Shown in pieces: positions 26,324-35,184 of a DNA stretch of 64,000 bases. A program made the position numbers and the translations under genes. Origin of the DNA: Sutcliffiella halmapala (GTDB lineage: Bacteria; Bacillota; Bacilli; Bacillales; Bacillaceae_I); NCBI RefSeq assembly GCF_002019665.1, contig NZ_KV917375.1, positions 380,001 to 444,000 on the forward strand. Direction: 5' to 3'. Position 1 is the first letter of the stretch, and each line of letters begins with the position of its first letter. The notes under the pieces were generated by a model. That model was given only the letters and a program-made list of their open reading frames with translations, did not search any database and had not been told where the DNA came from.

Positions 26324-27439
26324 TTATAAATCTTCCATTTCCACATCCTCTGATTGCTTATTCAATAACATATTAGTAAGAAAGATGAATGAAGGAAAAA
26401 GATACGAAAACTGTGGAATATTCGATTCTGCAAACTGAAAAGTAACAGCTAAAAATACCATCCCATCCGAAACAGTAAAATTAGTTGATTTCCTCCTCAT
26501 ACCAAATACAATAAACCCTACATATAATAACAAAGCAAGGAGACCATTATAATTTAGCAAACTCAGGAAGGTATTATGTGCCTCGTGATTTTCTGATGGA
26601 ATCTTCCATATTCCTGAACCAGTGATCAGAGTAGAAAATGATGCTGTACTATTTTCGATATAGGCCAACCAAATTCTGTCTCTAGTTGATAATAGTTCGT
26701 ATAGTAACGCGTTATCAGCATATGCACTTAGATATATGAAGAGTAATCCGAAGGCAAGTAGTAAGGTGTAAATCATTCTTGGTCGTTTTAATTTCTTAAA
26801 TAAAAATATAAACAAAGGTAGAGTAGCAAAAGCAGACAAAGTAGTTCTAGCACCGGTTAGATAGAGAAGAATAAATCCTACAATATAGATGAGAGCTTTT
26901 GTCATGACTCGCTTCTGTTTTATAAAGAGATAAATGAGAAACGGAGCAACAAATAATCCCCAAGTATTTGAATTTAATACTTCATTTCGTCCAAAATATC
27001 CCTTTTCAGTCAAAAACAAAAAGGATATCCCAATAACAAATGCTACAAAGTAATACCGATTTAATACAGTATTTAATACATTGGGTTTTACCAAGAGAAA
27101 TAGTAAAAGACTTATAATGAAAATTACTAATTGGCTGATGCTTGTCCCCAATACGTAATAATACTTTGGGAGTCCGAAATACATAACCATTAGTAGATTC
27201 AATAAAGTAATGGAGAAAATAAAAAGACTGTGCCACTGATTTTTAAAATGCACCTCAATCTTATCCCTAAATAATAATATCCCCATAGCCAAAAAAACAA
27301 GATAAAGGACAGGCGAAAGTTTCCAATAAAGTCCCAAAGGGTCACCTGTTACCCCAGTATAGTAGCTGAAAAAAGTAACAGAACTTAATAAAAGCGTTAA
27401 CAACCAAAGTTTTGCATGTAGATATAGTATTTTATGCAT
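26324..27439 (-). CDS. O-antigen ligase/Wzy-like polysaccharide polymerase, 371 aa
   Basis: Polytopic membrane protein with about ten hydrophobic spans, such as LWLLTLLLSSVTFFSYYTGV, LYLVFLAMGILLF and YIVGFILLYLTGARTTLSAF. The Wzy_C/O-antigen ligase pattern is seen in the arginine after TGA (TGARTTLSAFATL) and in the late periplasmic HNTFLSLLNYNGL. The enzyme would join or polymerise lipid-linked glycans at the outer face of the membrane. GAGGG precedes the ATG at 27439. No other glycan genes adjoin it, so it is an orphan. Confidence 0.75.
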   Translation of the reverse strand: MHKILYLHAKLWLLTLLLSSVTFFSYYTGVTGDPLGLYWKLSPVLYLVFLAMGILLFRDKIEVHFKNQWHSLFIFSITLLNLLMVMYFGLPKYYYVLGTSISQLVIFIISLLLFLLVKPNVLNTVLNRYYFVAFVIGISFLFLTEKGYFGRNEVLNSNTWGLFVAPFLIYLFIKQKRVMTKALIYIVGFILLYLTGARTTLSAFATLPLFIFLFKKLKRPRMIYTLLLAFGLLFIYLSAYADNALLYELLSTRDRIWLAYIENSTASFSTLITGSGIWKIPSENHEAHNTFLSLLNYNGLLALLLYVGFIVFGMRRKSTNFTVSDGMVFLAVTFQFAESNIPQFSYLFPSFIFLTNMLLNKQSEDVEMEDL

Positions 27440-27616
27440 TAATAAACCCTCATTTATTGTAATTAAGTGTACCTCACAACATTTTCTATATAGTATATCC
27501 TTCTTAACATTACGAAGCAAAGAACTACATTTTATAACATTTAGTTTATTAAGTAATTATGTTTATATACTAATTGAGAAGATAGGCTATATTTGAATAC
27601 ACTAACCCTTATTAGT

Positions 27617-27735
27617 TAAATGCCTTGCCCATCGCTAATAAAAGTAAGCTTATCATCTTCTAAATAGTACCCTAATGTATTAAGGCTAAAACTGTAAGGT
27701 GGGAAAACACAACCAATTACGCTGATTTTTCATGT
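27617..27735 (-). pseudogene. Unidentified coding remnant
   Basis: The minus strand reads ISVIGCVFPPYSFSLNTLGY and then YLEDDKLTFISDGQGI before a stop, with no start codon or ribosome binding site and a stop just upstream. It looks like the end of a decayed gene. The family is unknown. Confidence 0.3.
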
Positions 27736-27937
27736 GAAAGAACAGACAATGAGATACGCCAGCCAGGAATATATCAAAGTATTGTTGGATCAAGTACCTA
27801 CCACAACTAAATAAAAGACAAGGCTATCATCTCAACGAAGAGGGGTGATATTTTTTATAGCTAGGTTAATCGAGTAGTAAATCTCTTGAGCCTTCTTATT
27901 TGCCTACGTTATTTTCACCAAAAACAGAGTGAAAACA

Positions 27938-27978
27938 AAAAATAGCTGATGGACTATTAAAGTCAACCAGCTATTTTT
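27938..27978 (-). terminator. Terminator of the 72-residue gene
   Basis: AAAAAATAGCTG pairs perfectly with CAGCTATTTTTT with a 19-base loop, adjoining the stop of the minus-strand gene. Confidence 0.6.
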
Positions 27979-28196
27979 TATTTTGGATTAAACCTAGGTG
28001 GAGCCCAAATAGCAATTTGATCACCAGGAGCTGCGACTACAAGCCAATCTTCTTCATCAAATTGAACTCCTGCTTGCCAACATTCATAAAAGTCGTGAAA
28101 ACCATTGACGAAAATTGTGTATCCATTTTCCAAAGTTATAAATAGATACGGAGTTTTTTTATCTAATTTTAAATCTATAAGTTTTTGTCTTCTCAT
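27978..28196 (-). CDS. Hypothetical protein, 72 aa
   Basis: A small soluble protein (KLDKKTPYLFITLENGYTIF, then FYECWQAGVQFDEEDWLVVA and a Pro-rich tail IWAPPRFNPK). The pattern resembles small Bacillus proteins with a single beta-sheet, but I cannot name a family. A terminator follows. No strong ribosome binding site is visible before the ATG, so the start is uncertain. Confidence 0.55.
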   Translation of the reverse strand: MRRQKLIDLKLDKKTPYLFITLENGYTIFVNGFHDFYECWQAGVQFDEEDWLVVAAPGDQIAIWAPPRFNPK

Positions 28197-28235
28197 AGTA
28201 CTTTACAAGGGATAACTAGAAATGGGGGAAGAAAA

Positions 28236-28691
28236 TTGAAGAGTATAAATGTCTTTAAATCAAGAGTAGCATTAATAATAATGATATCTTCGCTTCTCAT
28301 CACAATTGCCTGTTCAGGCGAATCGGTAAGTTCTTCAGAGGATACCATTAAAATAGGGGTTCTCGCTTCTCTAACTGGACCACTTGAAACCTATGGAAAG
28401 CAAACAGTTCTAGGGTTTGAACTTGGACTTCAGTATGCAACAGACGGGACCAATGAAGTTGCTGGAAAAAAGATAGAATTTGTTGTAGAGGATACGGAAA
28501 CCAAACCTGATGTAGCAGTAAGAAAGGCTATGAAACTATTAGAAGAGGATAAGGTGGATTTTCTAGTCGGATCATCTAGCTCTGGTGATACGCTAGCGGT
28601 ACTTCCTCTTGCAGAAGAATACGAGAAAATCATGGTAGTGGTGTTTTATGAAGGGGTGGTGGAGAGTGTACCTGTCCCTGTGGTCCCTTGA
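28236..28691 (+). pseudogene. Truncated ABC amino acid/urea-type substrate-binding lipoprotein
   Basis: The frame starts at TTG 28236 with GGGGGAAG upstream. It encodes a signal peptide with lipobox (LLITIACSGES), then IKIGVLASLTGPLETYGKQT and VEDTETKPDVAVRKAMKLLE, the first lobe of a periplasmic-binding protein type 1 of the LivK/UrtA group. Such proteins are near 400 residues; this one stops after about 150. The homology ends at EYEKIMVV, and the remaining codons come from a palindromic repeat at 28659-28687. Confidence 0.8.
28659..28687. repeat. GGGACAG-family repeat at the break of the binding-protein pseudogene
   Basis: GGTGGAGAGTGTACCTGTCCC is followed by TGTGGTCCC, matching 15335-15357. 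Confidence 0.7.
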
Positions 28692-29008
28692 GCATAAGGG
28701 ACATGGGACTAGAGGTTCCTCGACCGTTTTCACAAAGTTAAAATGGGAAATTACGCACCGATGAGAAGTTATCGGGGAAGAATGAGTGTAGGACTGGAGC
28801 ACATTTTTTGTCCTTTTTTCAATTTACACTAGTCTTCTGATATTTTGGTGGTAGGGTGGAATTCTTAAATTATGCTTAAAAAACAATTTTTAAACAAACG
28901 TTTGATTAACTTATATTTTTGTATTGGTTAGGCGAGGTTAAAAGTGGTGTGGTAAATATCGACTATTTCCGCATGGTATAGTGAAATAATTACGGGGGAG
29001 CAGTTTGG
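28690..29008. repeat. Dispersed repeat block L, copy 2
   Basis: Counterpart of 18573-18869. The right end overlaps the 3' end of a transposase remnant. Confidence 0.75.
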
Positions 29009-29276
29009 AGGTTTCTTTACGTGCGGAACGAAGCTGCTTTCTTTCTTGTACGTCTTCACATGATTCTATTTTTTGATTCAAGCACTCTATTTTGTCTTCC
29101 AACTTTGCGGCAATTTCCGAAAGTTCTTCAGTAGAAAGTGCCTCTGGAGTTTCCCATTTGATTTCGGGGATTTGTTCCACCAAATCGTGGACAGCATAGG
29201 CAACATCATTTTCCTGAAGTTTCATTTCTAAATCTAGGGGTAAAATTACTTGATTCATGGTAGAATCTTTAAACAT
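28938..29276 (-). pseudogene. IS1182-family transposase remnant with internal deletion
   Basis: The start MFKDSTMNQVILPLDLEMKL and QENDVAYAVHDLVEQIPEI is the conserved N-terminus of IS1182-type transposases. It is joined directly to a middle segment (LEDKIECLNQKIES, QERKQLRSARKETSKL) that normally lies far downstream. The catalytic DDE region is missing. The ATG follows AGGTGTCC. The remnant marks past IS activity within the L/R duplicated region and cannot transpose by itself. Confidence 0.75.
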
Positions 29277-29372
29277 AAGGACACCTCCGTTGGTTATTGT
29301 GTGGTAACTTTAATTCTATCAGAGGTTGTCCTTATTTTAATATGTAAAAAGTAACGAAACAAAAAAATATAC

Positions 29373-29416
29373 AAAGAGGCCCGGAAGAACAAGTACTTGT
29401 TCTTCCGGGCCTCTTT
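29373..29416. repeat. 44-nt perfect palindrome, possible bidirectional terminator
   Basis: The left half, AAAGAGGCCCGGAAGAACAAG plus T in two pieces, is the exact complement of the right half with no unpaired centre. A tracts to the left and T on the right suggest a bidirectional terminator between the transposase remnant and the small gene at 29461. Confidence 0.75.
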
Positions 29417-29460
29417 AGTTTAATTTACTGGGTTTTGTCTTAGCATGTTTTAATCTATTT

Positions 29461-29877
29461 TTAATTATTAAAAAAGGTTAAATACTCTTGATCGTGACCT
29501 ACAGTAATATGTGGGATATTATTTTTTTTAAAGTAGTTATAAAAGCTATCTGAATCAATCACTACTTCGTTGAATTCGACATTTTCATTAGTGATAACAA
29601 ATGGAATTAAATTTGCCCTTTCATAAAACTCGAATGCAAAGTAGAGTTCTTCATCATTAACATAACCATATGTATACTCACTCTTCGGGTAAGAATTTTT
29701 ATCATCCTCAACTTTTTTTATTGTAACAAACTTTGGAGAAAGTTCCAAAAGGAAATCATTGTAGTATTCTGGAATCAATGCGTATATTATTTTTTTTTCT
29801 GGAAATATTCGCTTAATAACTCTTTGGAAATTTTCTTTTGAACAATTTTCTTCCATTTCATATTGATATTGCTTCAT
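29461..29877 (-). CDS. Small acidic cytoplasmic protein, candidate immunity protein, 138 aa
   Basis: No signal peptide or membrane span. Recognisable segments are KIIYALIPEYYNDFLLELSP, SEYTYGYVNDEELYFAFEFY and a C-terminal HITVGHDQEYLTFF. I do not recognise the family. It lies nine bases downstream of the secreted toxin-like gene, in the same direction, with AGGTGG as ribosome binding site. Small acidic proteins immediately after a secreted toxin are commonly immunity proteins. That role is inference from position and composition. Confidence 0.6.
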   Translation of the reverse strand: MKQYQYEMEENCSKENFQRVIKRIFPEKKIIYALIPEYYNDFLLELSPKFVTIKKVEDDKNSYPKSEYTYGYVNDEELYFAFEFYERANLIPFVITNENVEFNEVVIDSDSFYNYFKKNNIPHITVGHDQEYLTFFNN

Positions 29878-29886
29878 AATCCACCT

Positions 29887-30522
29887 CTATTTAATTGTTT
29901 CCCATTTAGGATCAGAAGGATATATTATATGATGCGCTTTGATGTTTGGAATTACATGATAATGAAGTACATCATCTTTGGTACGTTTATTTCCTTCTTT
30001 AAATTGATGGTAATCTAGAGCAAAAACGGTTTTATCTTTGCTTTTACTTTTTGTATCAATGATTCCTAAATATCTCCCGTTTTTGGTATTTACGACAAAC
30101 TTATATCTGTCTAGATCTTTTAATGCCTTATCAACATGTGGTTTAGCGATTTTCCATGCTTTATCAATAGCTTTTGTTCCGACTTTACCTGCTAAAAGTC
30201 TAATAGCGGCAGCAGCTAATGGAACCCATTGACCTGTTACTTCATTATCGTCTAGAATAACATCTTGTTCATTAAGAACCAGATACTCCTCCAATTCTCT
30301 AAAAACCGGATCATTTAATAGAAACGCATATTCCTCTTCAAAATTTGTTAAATCTACATCAGTAAAATCGGTACCTGACTCTTCAGTTAGTTCTTTTATA
30401 AAATGCTCATCTATATCCACATAGTTAACAGACACATCTATATTAGATGCCGATGAATACGAAGGTAAAAGAACTGACAACAACATAATAGAAGCTAAGA
30501 AAACACTAAAAAACTTTTTCAT
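29887..30522 (-). CDS. Secreted toxin-like protein (possibly SAR2788 type), 211 aa
   Basis: A classical signal peptide (MKKFFSVFLASIMLLSVLLP, cleavage near SSA-SN) is followed by an acidic segment (residues 30-85: VDIDEHFIKELTEESGTDFT and similar). A short hydrophobic or helical part follows (VPLAAAAIRLLAGKVGTKA). The C-terminal domain from about 110 has the pattern VFALDYHQFKEGNKRTKDDV and LHYHVIPNIKAHHIIYP. This two-part layout with a His-rich C-terminal domain resembles putative secreted toxins of Bacilli (the SAR2788 group, by memory of the pattern). GGAGAA precedes the ATG. It lies between an S8 protease and a small acidic protein. Confidence 0.6.
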   Translation of the reverse strand: MKKFFSVFLASIMLLSVLLPSYSSASNIDVSVNYVDIDEHFIKELTEESGTDFTDVDLTNFEEEYAFLLNDPVFRELEEYLVLNEQDVILDDNEVTGQWVPLAAAAIRLLAGKVGTKAIDKAWKIAKPHVDKALKDLDRYKFVVNTKNGRYLGIIDTKSKSKDKTVFALDYHQFKEGNKRTKDDVLHYHVIPNIKAHHIIYPSDPKWETIK

Positions 30523-30542
30523 ATTATTCTCCTTTAATCATA

Positions 30543-31451
30543 TTATTCTAGCATTTTATCTATTTCCAGAACACCACCATTTTGTATTTTATCTAAGTTA
30601 TAACTATTTTTCAATAGTTTTCCATGAAGTTCTTTCTTTGATAAATCACTATTAAATTCTATAAATAATGCAATAAATCCAGCCATATATGCAGATGCCA
30701 TAGAGGTTCCACTAGCAATTAAAAAATTACCATCTAATGAATAACTCGAAATTTCCTGTCCTGGTAGTAAAAAGTCTAATTCTTCACCATTGGTAGTACC
30801 TTTCCAGATAGCTCCATTCTTATCTATGGCCCCTACTGCTATTACTTTTGAATATTTTGCTGGGTACATAATATCTATGTTATCCTTTAAACCATAGTTA
30901 CCTACTGATGACACTACAAAAATATTCTTTTTAAGTGCTTTATTAATCGCATTCTCAAGTTTTTTATTTTCTTGAAAGAATCCAAAGGGCATTAGTATAA
31001 TATCTACGTTCTTTTCAATGGACCAATCAATTGCCTCAATTATATCTTCAATTTTTCCTTTTAAATCTGAAGAAAGTGCTTTTGCTATATAAACATCTGC
31101 TTCAGGTGCAATTCCTATATCTTTTCCTGCTATAATCCCATAAATATGAGTACCATGACCATGATCATCTAAATAAGGCTCTTCTGACAATATAAAATTC
31201 TTTCCTTCTATTACATTAGTTATTCTGCTATCATCAGATACTCCAGTATCAATAATTGCAATTTTAACACCGTTACCTTTTACCTTGTAGTTTTCATGGA
31301 TTTTATCAATCTTTAAAAACTCATATCCCCAATTACCATCTAATAATTTTGGCTCTTTAGAGTTCTCTTCATTGATACTTTTACTAAAGAAATAAAATAC
31401 TATTATTAATAGTATTAAAACAATAATGCCCCACAACCAATATCTCTTCAT
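30543..31451 (-). CDS. Membrane-anchored S8 subtilisin-like protease without propeptide, 302 aa
   Basis: An N-terminal anchor (residues 4-22, YWLWGIIVLILLIIVFYFF) is followed by a short linker and then directly by the catalytic domain: Asp 68 (VKIAIIDTGVSDDS), His 99 (HGHGTHIYGIIAG), the oxyanion Asn in VVSSVGNYG and Ser 250 (ASGTSMASAYMAG). No I9 propeptide is present, unlike degradative subtilases. This is typical of processing subtilases such as those that trim lantibiotics. GGAGG precedes tandem ATGs at 31454 and 31451. It lies 20 bases upstream of the toxin-like gene and probably acts on its product outside the cell. Confidence 0.85.
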   Translation of the reverse strand: MKRYWLWGIIVLILLIIVFYFFSKSINEENSKEPKLLDGNWGYEFLKIDKIHENYKVKGNGVKIAIIDTGVSDDSRITNVIEGKNFILSEEPYLDDHGHGTHIYGIIAGKDIGIAPEADVYIAKALSSDLKGKIEDIIEAIDWSIEKNVDIILMPFGFFQENKKLENAINKALKKNIFVVSSVGNYGLKDNIDIMYPAKYSKVIAVGAIDKNGAIWKGTTNGEELDFLLPGQEISSYSLDGNFLIASGTSMASAYMAGFIALFIEFNSDLSKKELHGKLLKNSYNLDKIQNGGVLEIDKMLE

Positions 31452-32104
31452 CATTACCTCCAAAAGCAGTATACTAAATTTTCTCTAAATAATTATATAA
31501 AAATTATAGTTAAACAACAATTTTTATATTTTCATTCATTTTCATGGAGTAATTTTATAGTTATTTTATATTTATTAAACATCTTTTTTAAATCTCTATT
31601 AAGAACGTAATGAGTTATTTTTTATACTTTATGGTAGTTTCATTATTAAGAGAAGAAAATACTAAGTTAACATACATTTGGAAGAGTTTATTATTCGTTG
31701 GATTTTGTGAATTCTAGGGATTTCAACAATTGAAATATTTAACATATTATTACTTAATTTAGCCCTAGCTTTTACTGTATTAGTATTTTTATTTTATTGA
31801 TATTCTACTTTCTTCAGCGTTCTTAAATAACGAAAGGAAGTAAGGGGATGATTGTATAGATACTTTTTGTTTAATACGTGATTATGTTTTAAGTGAAGAT
31901 ATAGTTTACTATCTGGTTTTTGGTAGTAATGATAACTTAATATGTGAAGAATGTTTAAACACAAAGTAAGTTCTCTGTGCAATAGATGATTGTATGTGTG
32001 CAGATACATCTGATGATTTTTTGCCTATGTTACTATGAGTATAATTGTAAGCTAGAATTGAAGGATTAGGATTTTATATATAATCAAAATAGTGATTAGG
32101 TTAG
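31452..32104. other. AT-rich gene-poor region with possible decayed membrane-protein gene
   Basis: More than 75 percent A and T. A frame from ATG 31610 reads MSYFLYFMVVSLLREENTKL and then YIWKSLLFVGF before stopping at 31717. A shifted frame continues with GISTIEIFNILLLNLALAFT to 31800. Together these resemble the end of a small membrane protein broken by one indel. There is no convincing ribosome binding site. Confidence 0.3.
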
Positions 32105-32223
32105 GTGACCATATTAGAAACTATCAATTAGAACGCACGGTCTTCCAACTAACTATCATTTGCTTAGCTTGTAGGGAACGGATCGATGTTTAACACGAGT
32201 CGAGGAATCTGTCCCTGTGAAGC

Positions 32224-33133
32224 TGCTCTCAGTTAGAAACGGTAGGTTCCTATTGGTGGCATTCAGATTGACAATCGCTCTTATGGGAATGGCGGTTTTG
32301 TATCTGCCGTGTCCAGTAGCAAGGTTGACCATTAGTGGTTTCTCCAACGGCACTAGAAAATAATTAATCAGGTCTGCATAGGTGGTGTTATAAGAAACGG
32401 GGCAATCCGTACATTGTCCATGATAATGCCAAGGCTATCATCGAATTTTCCTGCCATAGAAAGCTGCGTAAGGTACCGGAGAATCATATTAGTGGGAGCA
32501 TGCCTCTTTTAGGAATAGAATTTTTCCTTTTGTATCGATTTCATAAGGGGTACCGAGCGTATTCACGATGGATGTCATATTCCCTCCAACTATGGGACTC
32601 GTCACATTTCCAGGAGTGACACCCATGAGCGTCATTTCCGGTGGGTTTTGAATGGGACGTGGTGAAAGGAACGTGGAAGTCGCAGCAAAAAACTGATTGA
32701 AATTATAAGCGGGCGTTTCCAACCGAAAATCAATGAGCATCAGGCTATGAAAAGTAATAAGATCACTAAATTGATACAGGCTGTTCAACAGGACGGTGAT
32801 GTCACTGTACCCTGAAATGATCTTGGGATTTTCCCTGATGACATCAAAATCCAAAAAGGGAAGAATACCCTGAACCCCTGTCCCACCACGTGTCGGTAGA
32901 ATCATTTTCACATTCGGATTTTCAAACATATCCATGATATCCTCTGCCCTTTTATCTGCAGGTGCAGCCACGATCCCATCAAAAGAATACACATACCTGC
33001 CAAAAACAATAGTAAACCCCATGTCTCTCAAAAATTGCACCCTCGCATCTATAATCGTTGCATCAAGAGGACTTCCCGGAGTAACCAAACCAATTGTATC
33101 TCCGCTTTGCAGCACTGGTGGTCTATTCGCCAT
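32224..33133 (-). pseudogene. Decayed duplicate of the LD-carboxypeptidase
   Basis: Nearly identical to 19025-19948 over its first 215 codons, including Ser of SGYSDITVLL. It then carries a two-base deletion at about 32502 (GCATGCCTC instead of GCATGGACCTC), a one-base deletion at about 32420 and a loss of about 16 bases near the 3' end. The catalytic Glu and His regions are therefore out of frame. Upstream and downstream flanks are also duplicated, so a block of about 1.1 kb was copied. Confidence 0.9.
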
Positions 33134-33240
33134 GTTTATTCGCTCCCCCAATTATTCTTCATGCTTTCTTGAACGCACATTATTACTAATATATGATGGG
33201 AAATTTATTTGAGAAGTGGAGGGGGGATCCTGTGGTCACT

Positions 33241-33386
33241 TCATTCTACTATCCTTATAGAAATTTTGATCATATAATTTTCATAGCTATGCACAGATAA
33301 GTCGTCTAAAATGCTATCTTCATAGAAATAGTTGTCTAGCATTAAATGGTTTTCTTTAGCATATTCAAGTATTTTTGTGAATAGTG
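33241..33386 (-). pseudogene. 3' fragment of a MerR-type regulator with effector-binding domain
   Basis: The minus strand reads LFTKILEYAKENHLMLDNYF and YEDSILDDLSVHSYENYMIKISIRIVE, then a stop. This matches the end of the GyrI-like effector domain found in MerR-family activators (BmrR/YdfL-like). The DNA-binding part is absent. Confidence 0.6.
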
Positions 33387-33502
33387 TCCAGAGGTACCTC
33401 GTTATTTATTTTAAAAATTCTAAAAATAAAATGTGGAGCTTCTTCTAAGCTGTGGAGCGTAAAGGTGAGTCAGATATCGGATATTCGCTAAACAAAAAAG
33501 GA

Positions 33503-33530
33503 CCGGGCGGGGTTTTCCCGGTTTTTCTTA
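33503..33530. terminator. Terminator hairpin
   Basis: ACCGGG pairs with CCCGGT around CGGGGTTTT, followed by TTTT, in a gene-free stretch. Confidence 0.5.
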
Positions 33531-33666
33531 TGATTTTTTATAGAAATGATCAAAAATCTTATTTGAGAATGGGATTTTCGAAAGATATTTTTCATTTTTA
33601 ACTTTATATACGGGAATTCTTAACCGAAATTCGTAATTCACCTTGGATGTGGAGCATTTATTAGAT

Positions 33667-33750
33667 GCTATCTGACACATCTTGAGATTTATCTAACAGA
33701 TCCTGAATTTTATCTGACGGATCCCGAGATTTATCTAACACTTCCCTGAA
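33667..33750. repeat. 21-bp tandem repeat, four units
   Basis: Units begin ATCTGACACATCTTGAGATTT, as read in two parts, and continue as ATCTAACAGATCCTGAA, ATCTGACGGATCCCGAGA and ATCTAACACTTCCCTGAA, each 21 bases. It lies just after the MFS gene. Confidence 0.7.
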
Positions 33751-33758
33751 TTCATCAT

Positions 33759-35000
33759 CTAAGGTGTCCGCAGTGACAGATCCTGTCCCTGATCCTGTGG
33801 CTTCTGAAAGATAAAACTCTTTTTCCCGCACAGGATAACATAGATAGACCCCATCATTAAAATCCCAGCCAATATAGTGAAACATAACGTTATAAGGCCG
33901 ATAGAAACTAAGCCTGTAAAAAAGCCCAGCAACACAATTCTCAACAGAAGGCCGATCGCTCTCAGTAGACCATCCACTCTTCCGATAATTTCATTTGGAA
34001 TGCGGTCCATCATAAACGCATTTCTGGCCACTCTTGCACCACTATTCCCAATGGCGATAAACAGCATCAGGAATAGATACCCAGGAATCGACATGTAGAT
34101 GATGAAAGTGATGGCCAGTGTGAAGAGAAGCATGGAGGTTGCAATGATTTTTTCATCCCCGAATTTTCGTGCGGCCATAGGGACAAATACCCCAGCCAGC
34201 ATGGCACCTAAGCCGTAAATCATCCCTTGGATTCCATAAATATTCCCCTCCACCCTTAAGACATCTGCCAAGTATACCGGGAATAAATAATTCGTAAGCA
34301 TTACCGTAATAAATGGAAGAGAAGACGCTAGCAGAAAGAGGAACATCGCTGGTTGCTTCATTAAGTAAACGATTGCCGCCGATACTTTTACATTCGATAC
34401 TTTCGAGGTTCTCGCTACACGATTTCTTGTATAAGGGACTTTTATAAAAAAATAAATGGCAAGTGCATACATACCAACATCCAACAGCAAGATAAAATGC
34501 AAATCCCATTTTAACAGGAGGATACTCGCGATTGCTCCGGCAAGCATACTTGATAGCTGCCCCTGAACCTCCATCGTACCATTCAGAACTTTGAACTGAT
34601 CCCTATGAAACAACTCTTGATTCAGCGCAAACATCGTCGGGAAAAAAATGGTGTAATACAGGCTACCAATCATGTAAATCACAATATAATGCCACAACTC
34701 ATAGTCCACACCAGTGAAACCGATTATCGAAAAAACGAGCAATACTAGAAGGCTCACCACTTTACTATTTACGATTATTTTCTTACGGGAAAGCTTATCA
34801 ATCAGGCTTCCTAAATAAGGAGTAAGAATAAAATTGATGATAGTCATGGCGATGGCGACATACCCAAATACCTCATTCCCATTTTGGCTTGATACTAAAA
34901 GCCAAGGAATGGCAATCATAGTAATCCCTGTACCTACAGAAGAAGCTATATTTGCAAAAATAATGTAACGAAAACGAGAATCCTTATATAGACTATTCAT
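33759..35000 (-). CDS. MFS transporter, 413 aa, with a repeat-derived C-terminus
   Basis: Twelve-span major facilitator of the MacB-unrelated, macrolide/drug efflux-like MFS group. It starts FRYIIFANIASSVGTGITMI with loop 2-3 motif GSLIDKLSRKKIIV and has EIIGRVDGLLRAIGLLLRIV between late spans. AAGGGAGA precedes the ATG at 35000. The last 13 residues (PQDQGQDLSLRTP) are encoded by a palindromic repeat at 33763-33801, so the natural C-terminus has probably been replaced. The membrane part is complete, so function may be kept. The substrate is unknown. Confidence 0.85.
   Translation of the reverse strand: MNSLYKDSRFRYIIFANIASSVGTGITMIAIPWLLVSSQNGNEVFGYVAIAMTIINFILTPYLGSLIDKLSRKKIIVNSKVVSLLVLLVFSIIGFTGVDYELWHYIVIYMIGSLYYTIFFPTMFALNQELFHRDQFKVLNGTMEVQGQLSSMLAGAIASILLLKWDLHFILLLDVGMYALAIYFFIKVPYTRNRVARTSKVSNVKVSAAIVYLMKQPAMFLFLLASSLPFITVMLTNYLFPVYLADVLRVEGNIYGIQGMIYGLGAMLAGVFVPMAARKFGDEKIIATSMLLFTLAITFIIYMSIPGYLFLMLFIAIGNSGARVARNAFMMDRIPNEIIGRVDGLLRAIGLLLRIVLLGFFTGLVSIGLITLCFTILAGILMMGSIYVILCGKKSFIFQKPQDQGQDLSLRTP
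33763..33801. repeat. GGGACAG-family repeat inside the MFS 3' end
   Basis: GGTGTCCGCAGTGACAG followed by ATCCTGTCCCTGATCCTGTGG, a partly duplicated form of the GGTCAC-type unit. Confidence 0.6.
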
Positions 35001-35154
35001 TTTAGTCTCCCTTTCAACTTTAGATAAACTAATTATAAGTTGAGAGGGAGACAGCTACATTCAGCGAAAGTTTGAACTCTACGTACTTCTTATTAATCAG
35101 GGAATTAATGGGGTAACTGCGACGAAAGGTGTATAAGAAACATAGCATCAAGGG

Positions 35155-35181
35155 CACCAAGGGGACAGTCCCTTTGGTATC
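35155..35181. repeat. GGGACAG-family palindrome after ctaG
   Basis: GGCACCAAGGGGACAGTCCC followed by TTTGGTATC, four bases beyond the ctaG-type stop codon. It may terminate transcription of that operon. Confidence 0.75.
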
Positions 35182-35184
35182 ATT

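Noticed and set aside
28938-29276. Active IS1182 element
   Set aside because: The transposase lacks its catalytic core and no terminal inverted repeats could be paired around it.
31794-32009. 71-codon frame in AT-rich DNA
   Set aside because: Low complexity composition, no ribosome binding site, no protein-like pattern.
33661-33885. 74-codon frame with DKS/SDK repeats
   Set aside because: It overlaps the MFS 3' end in another frame and its repetitive sequence is only the 21-bp tandem repeat being translated.
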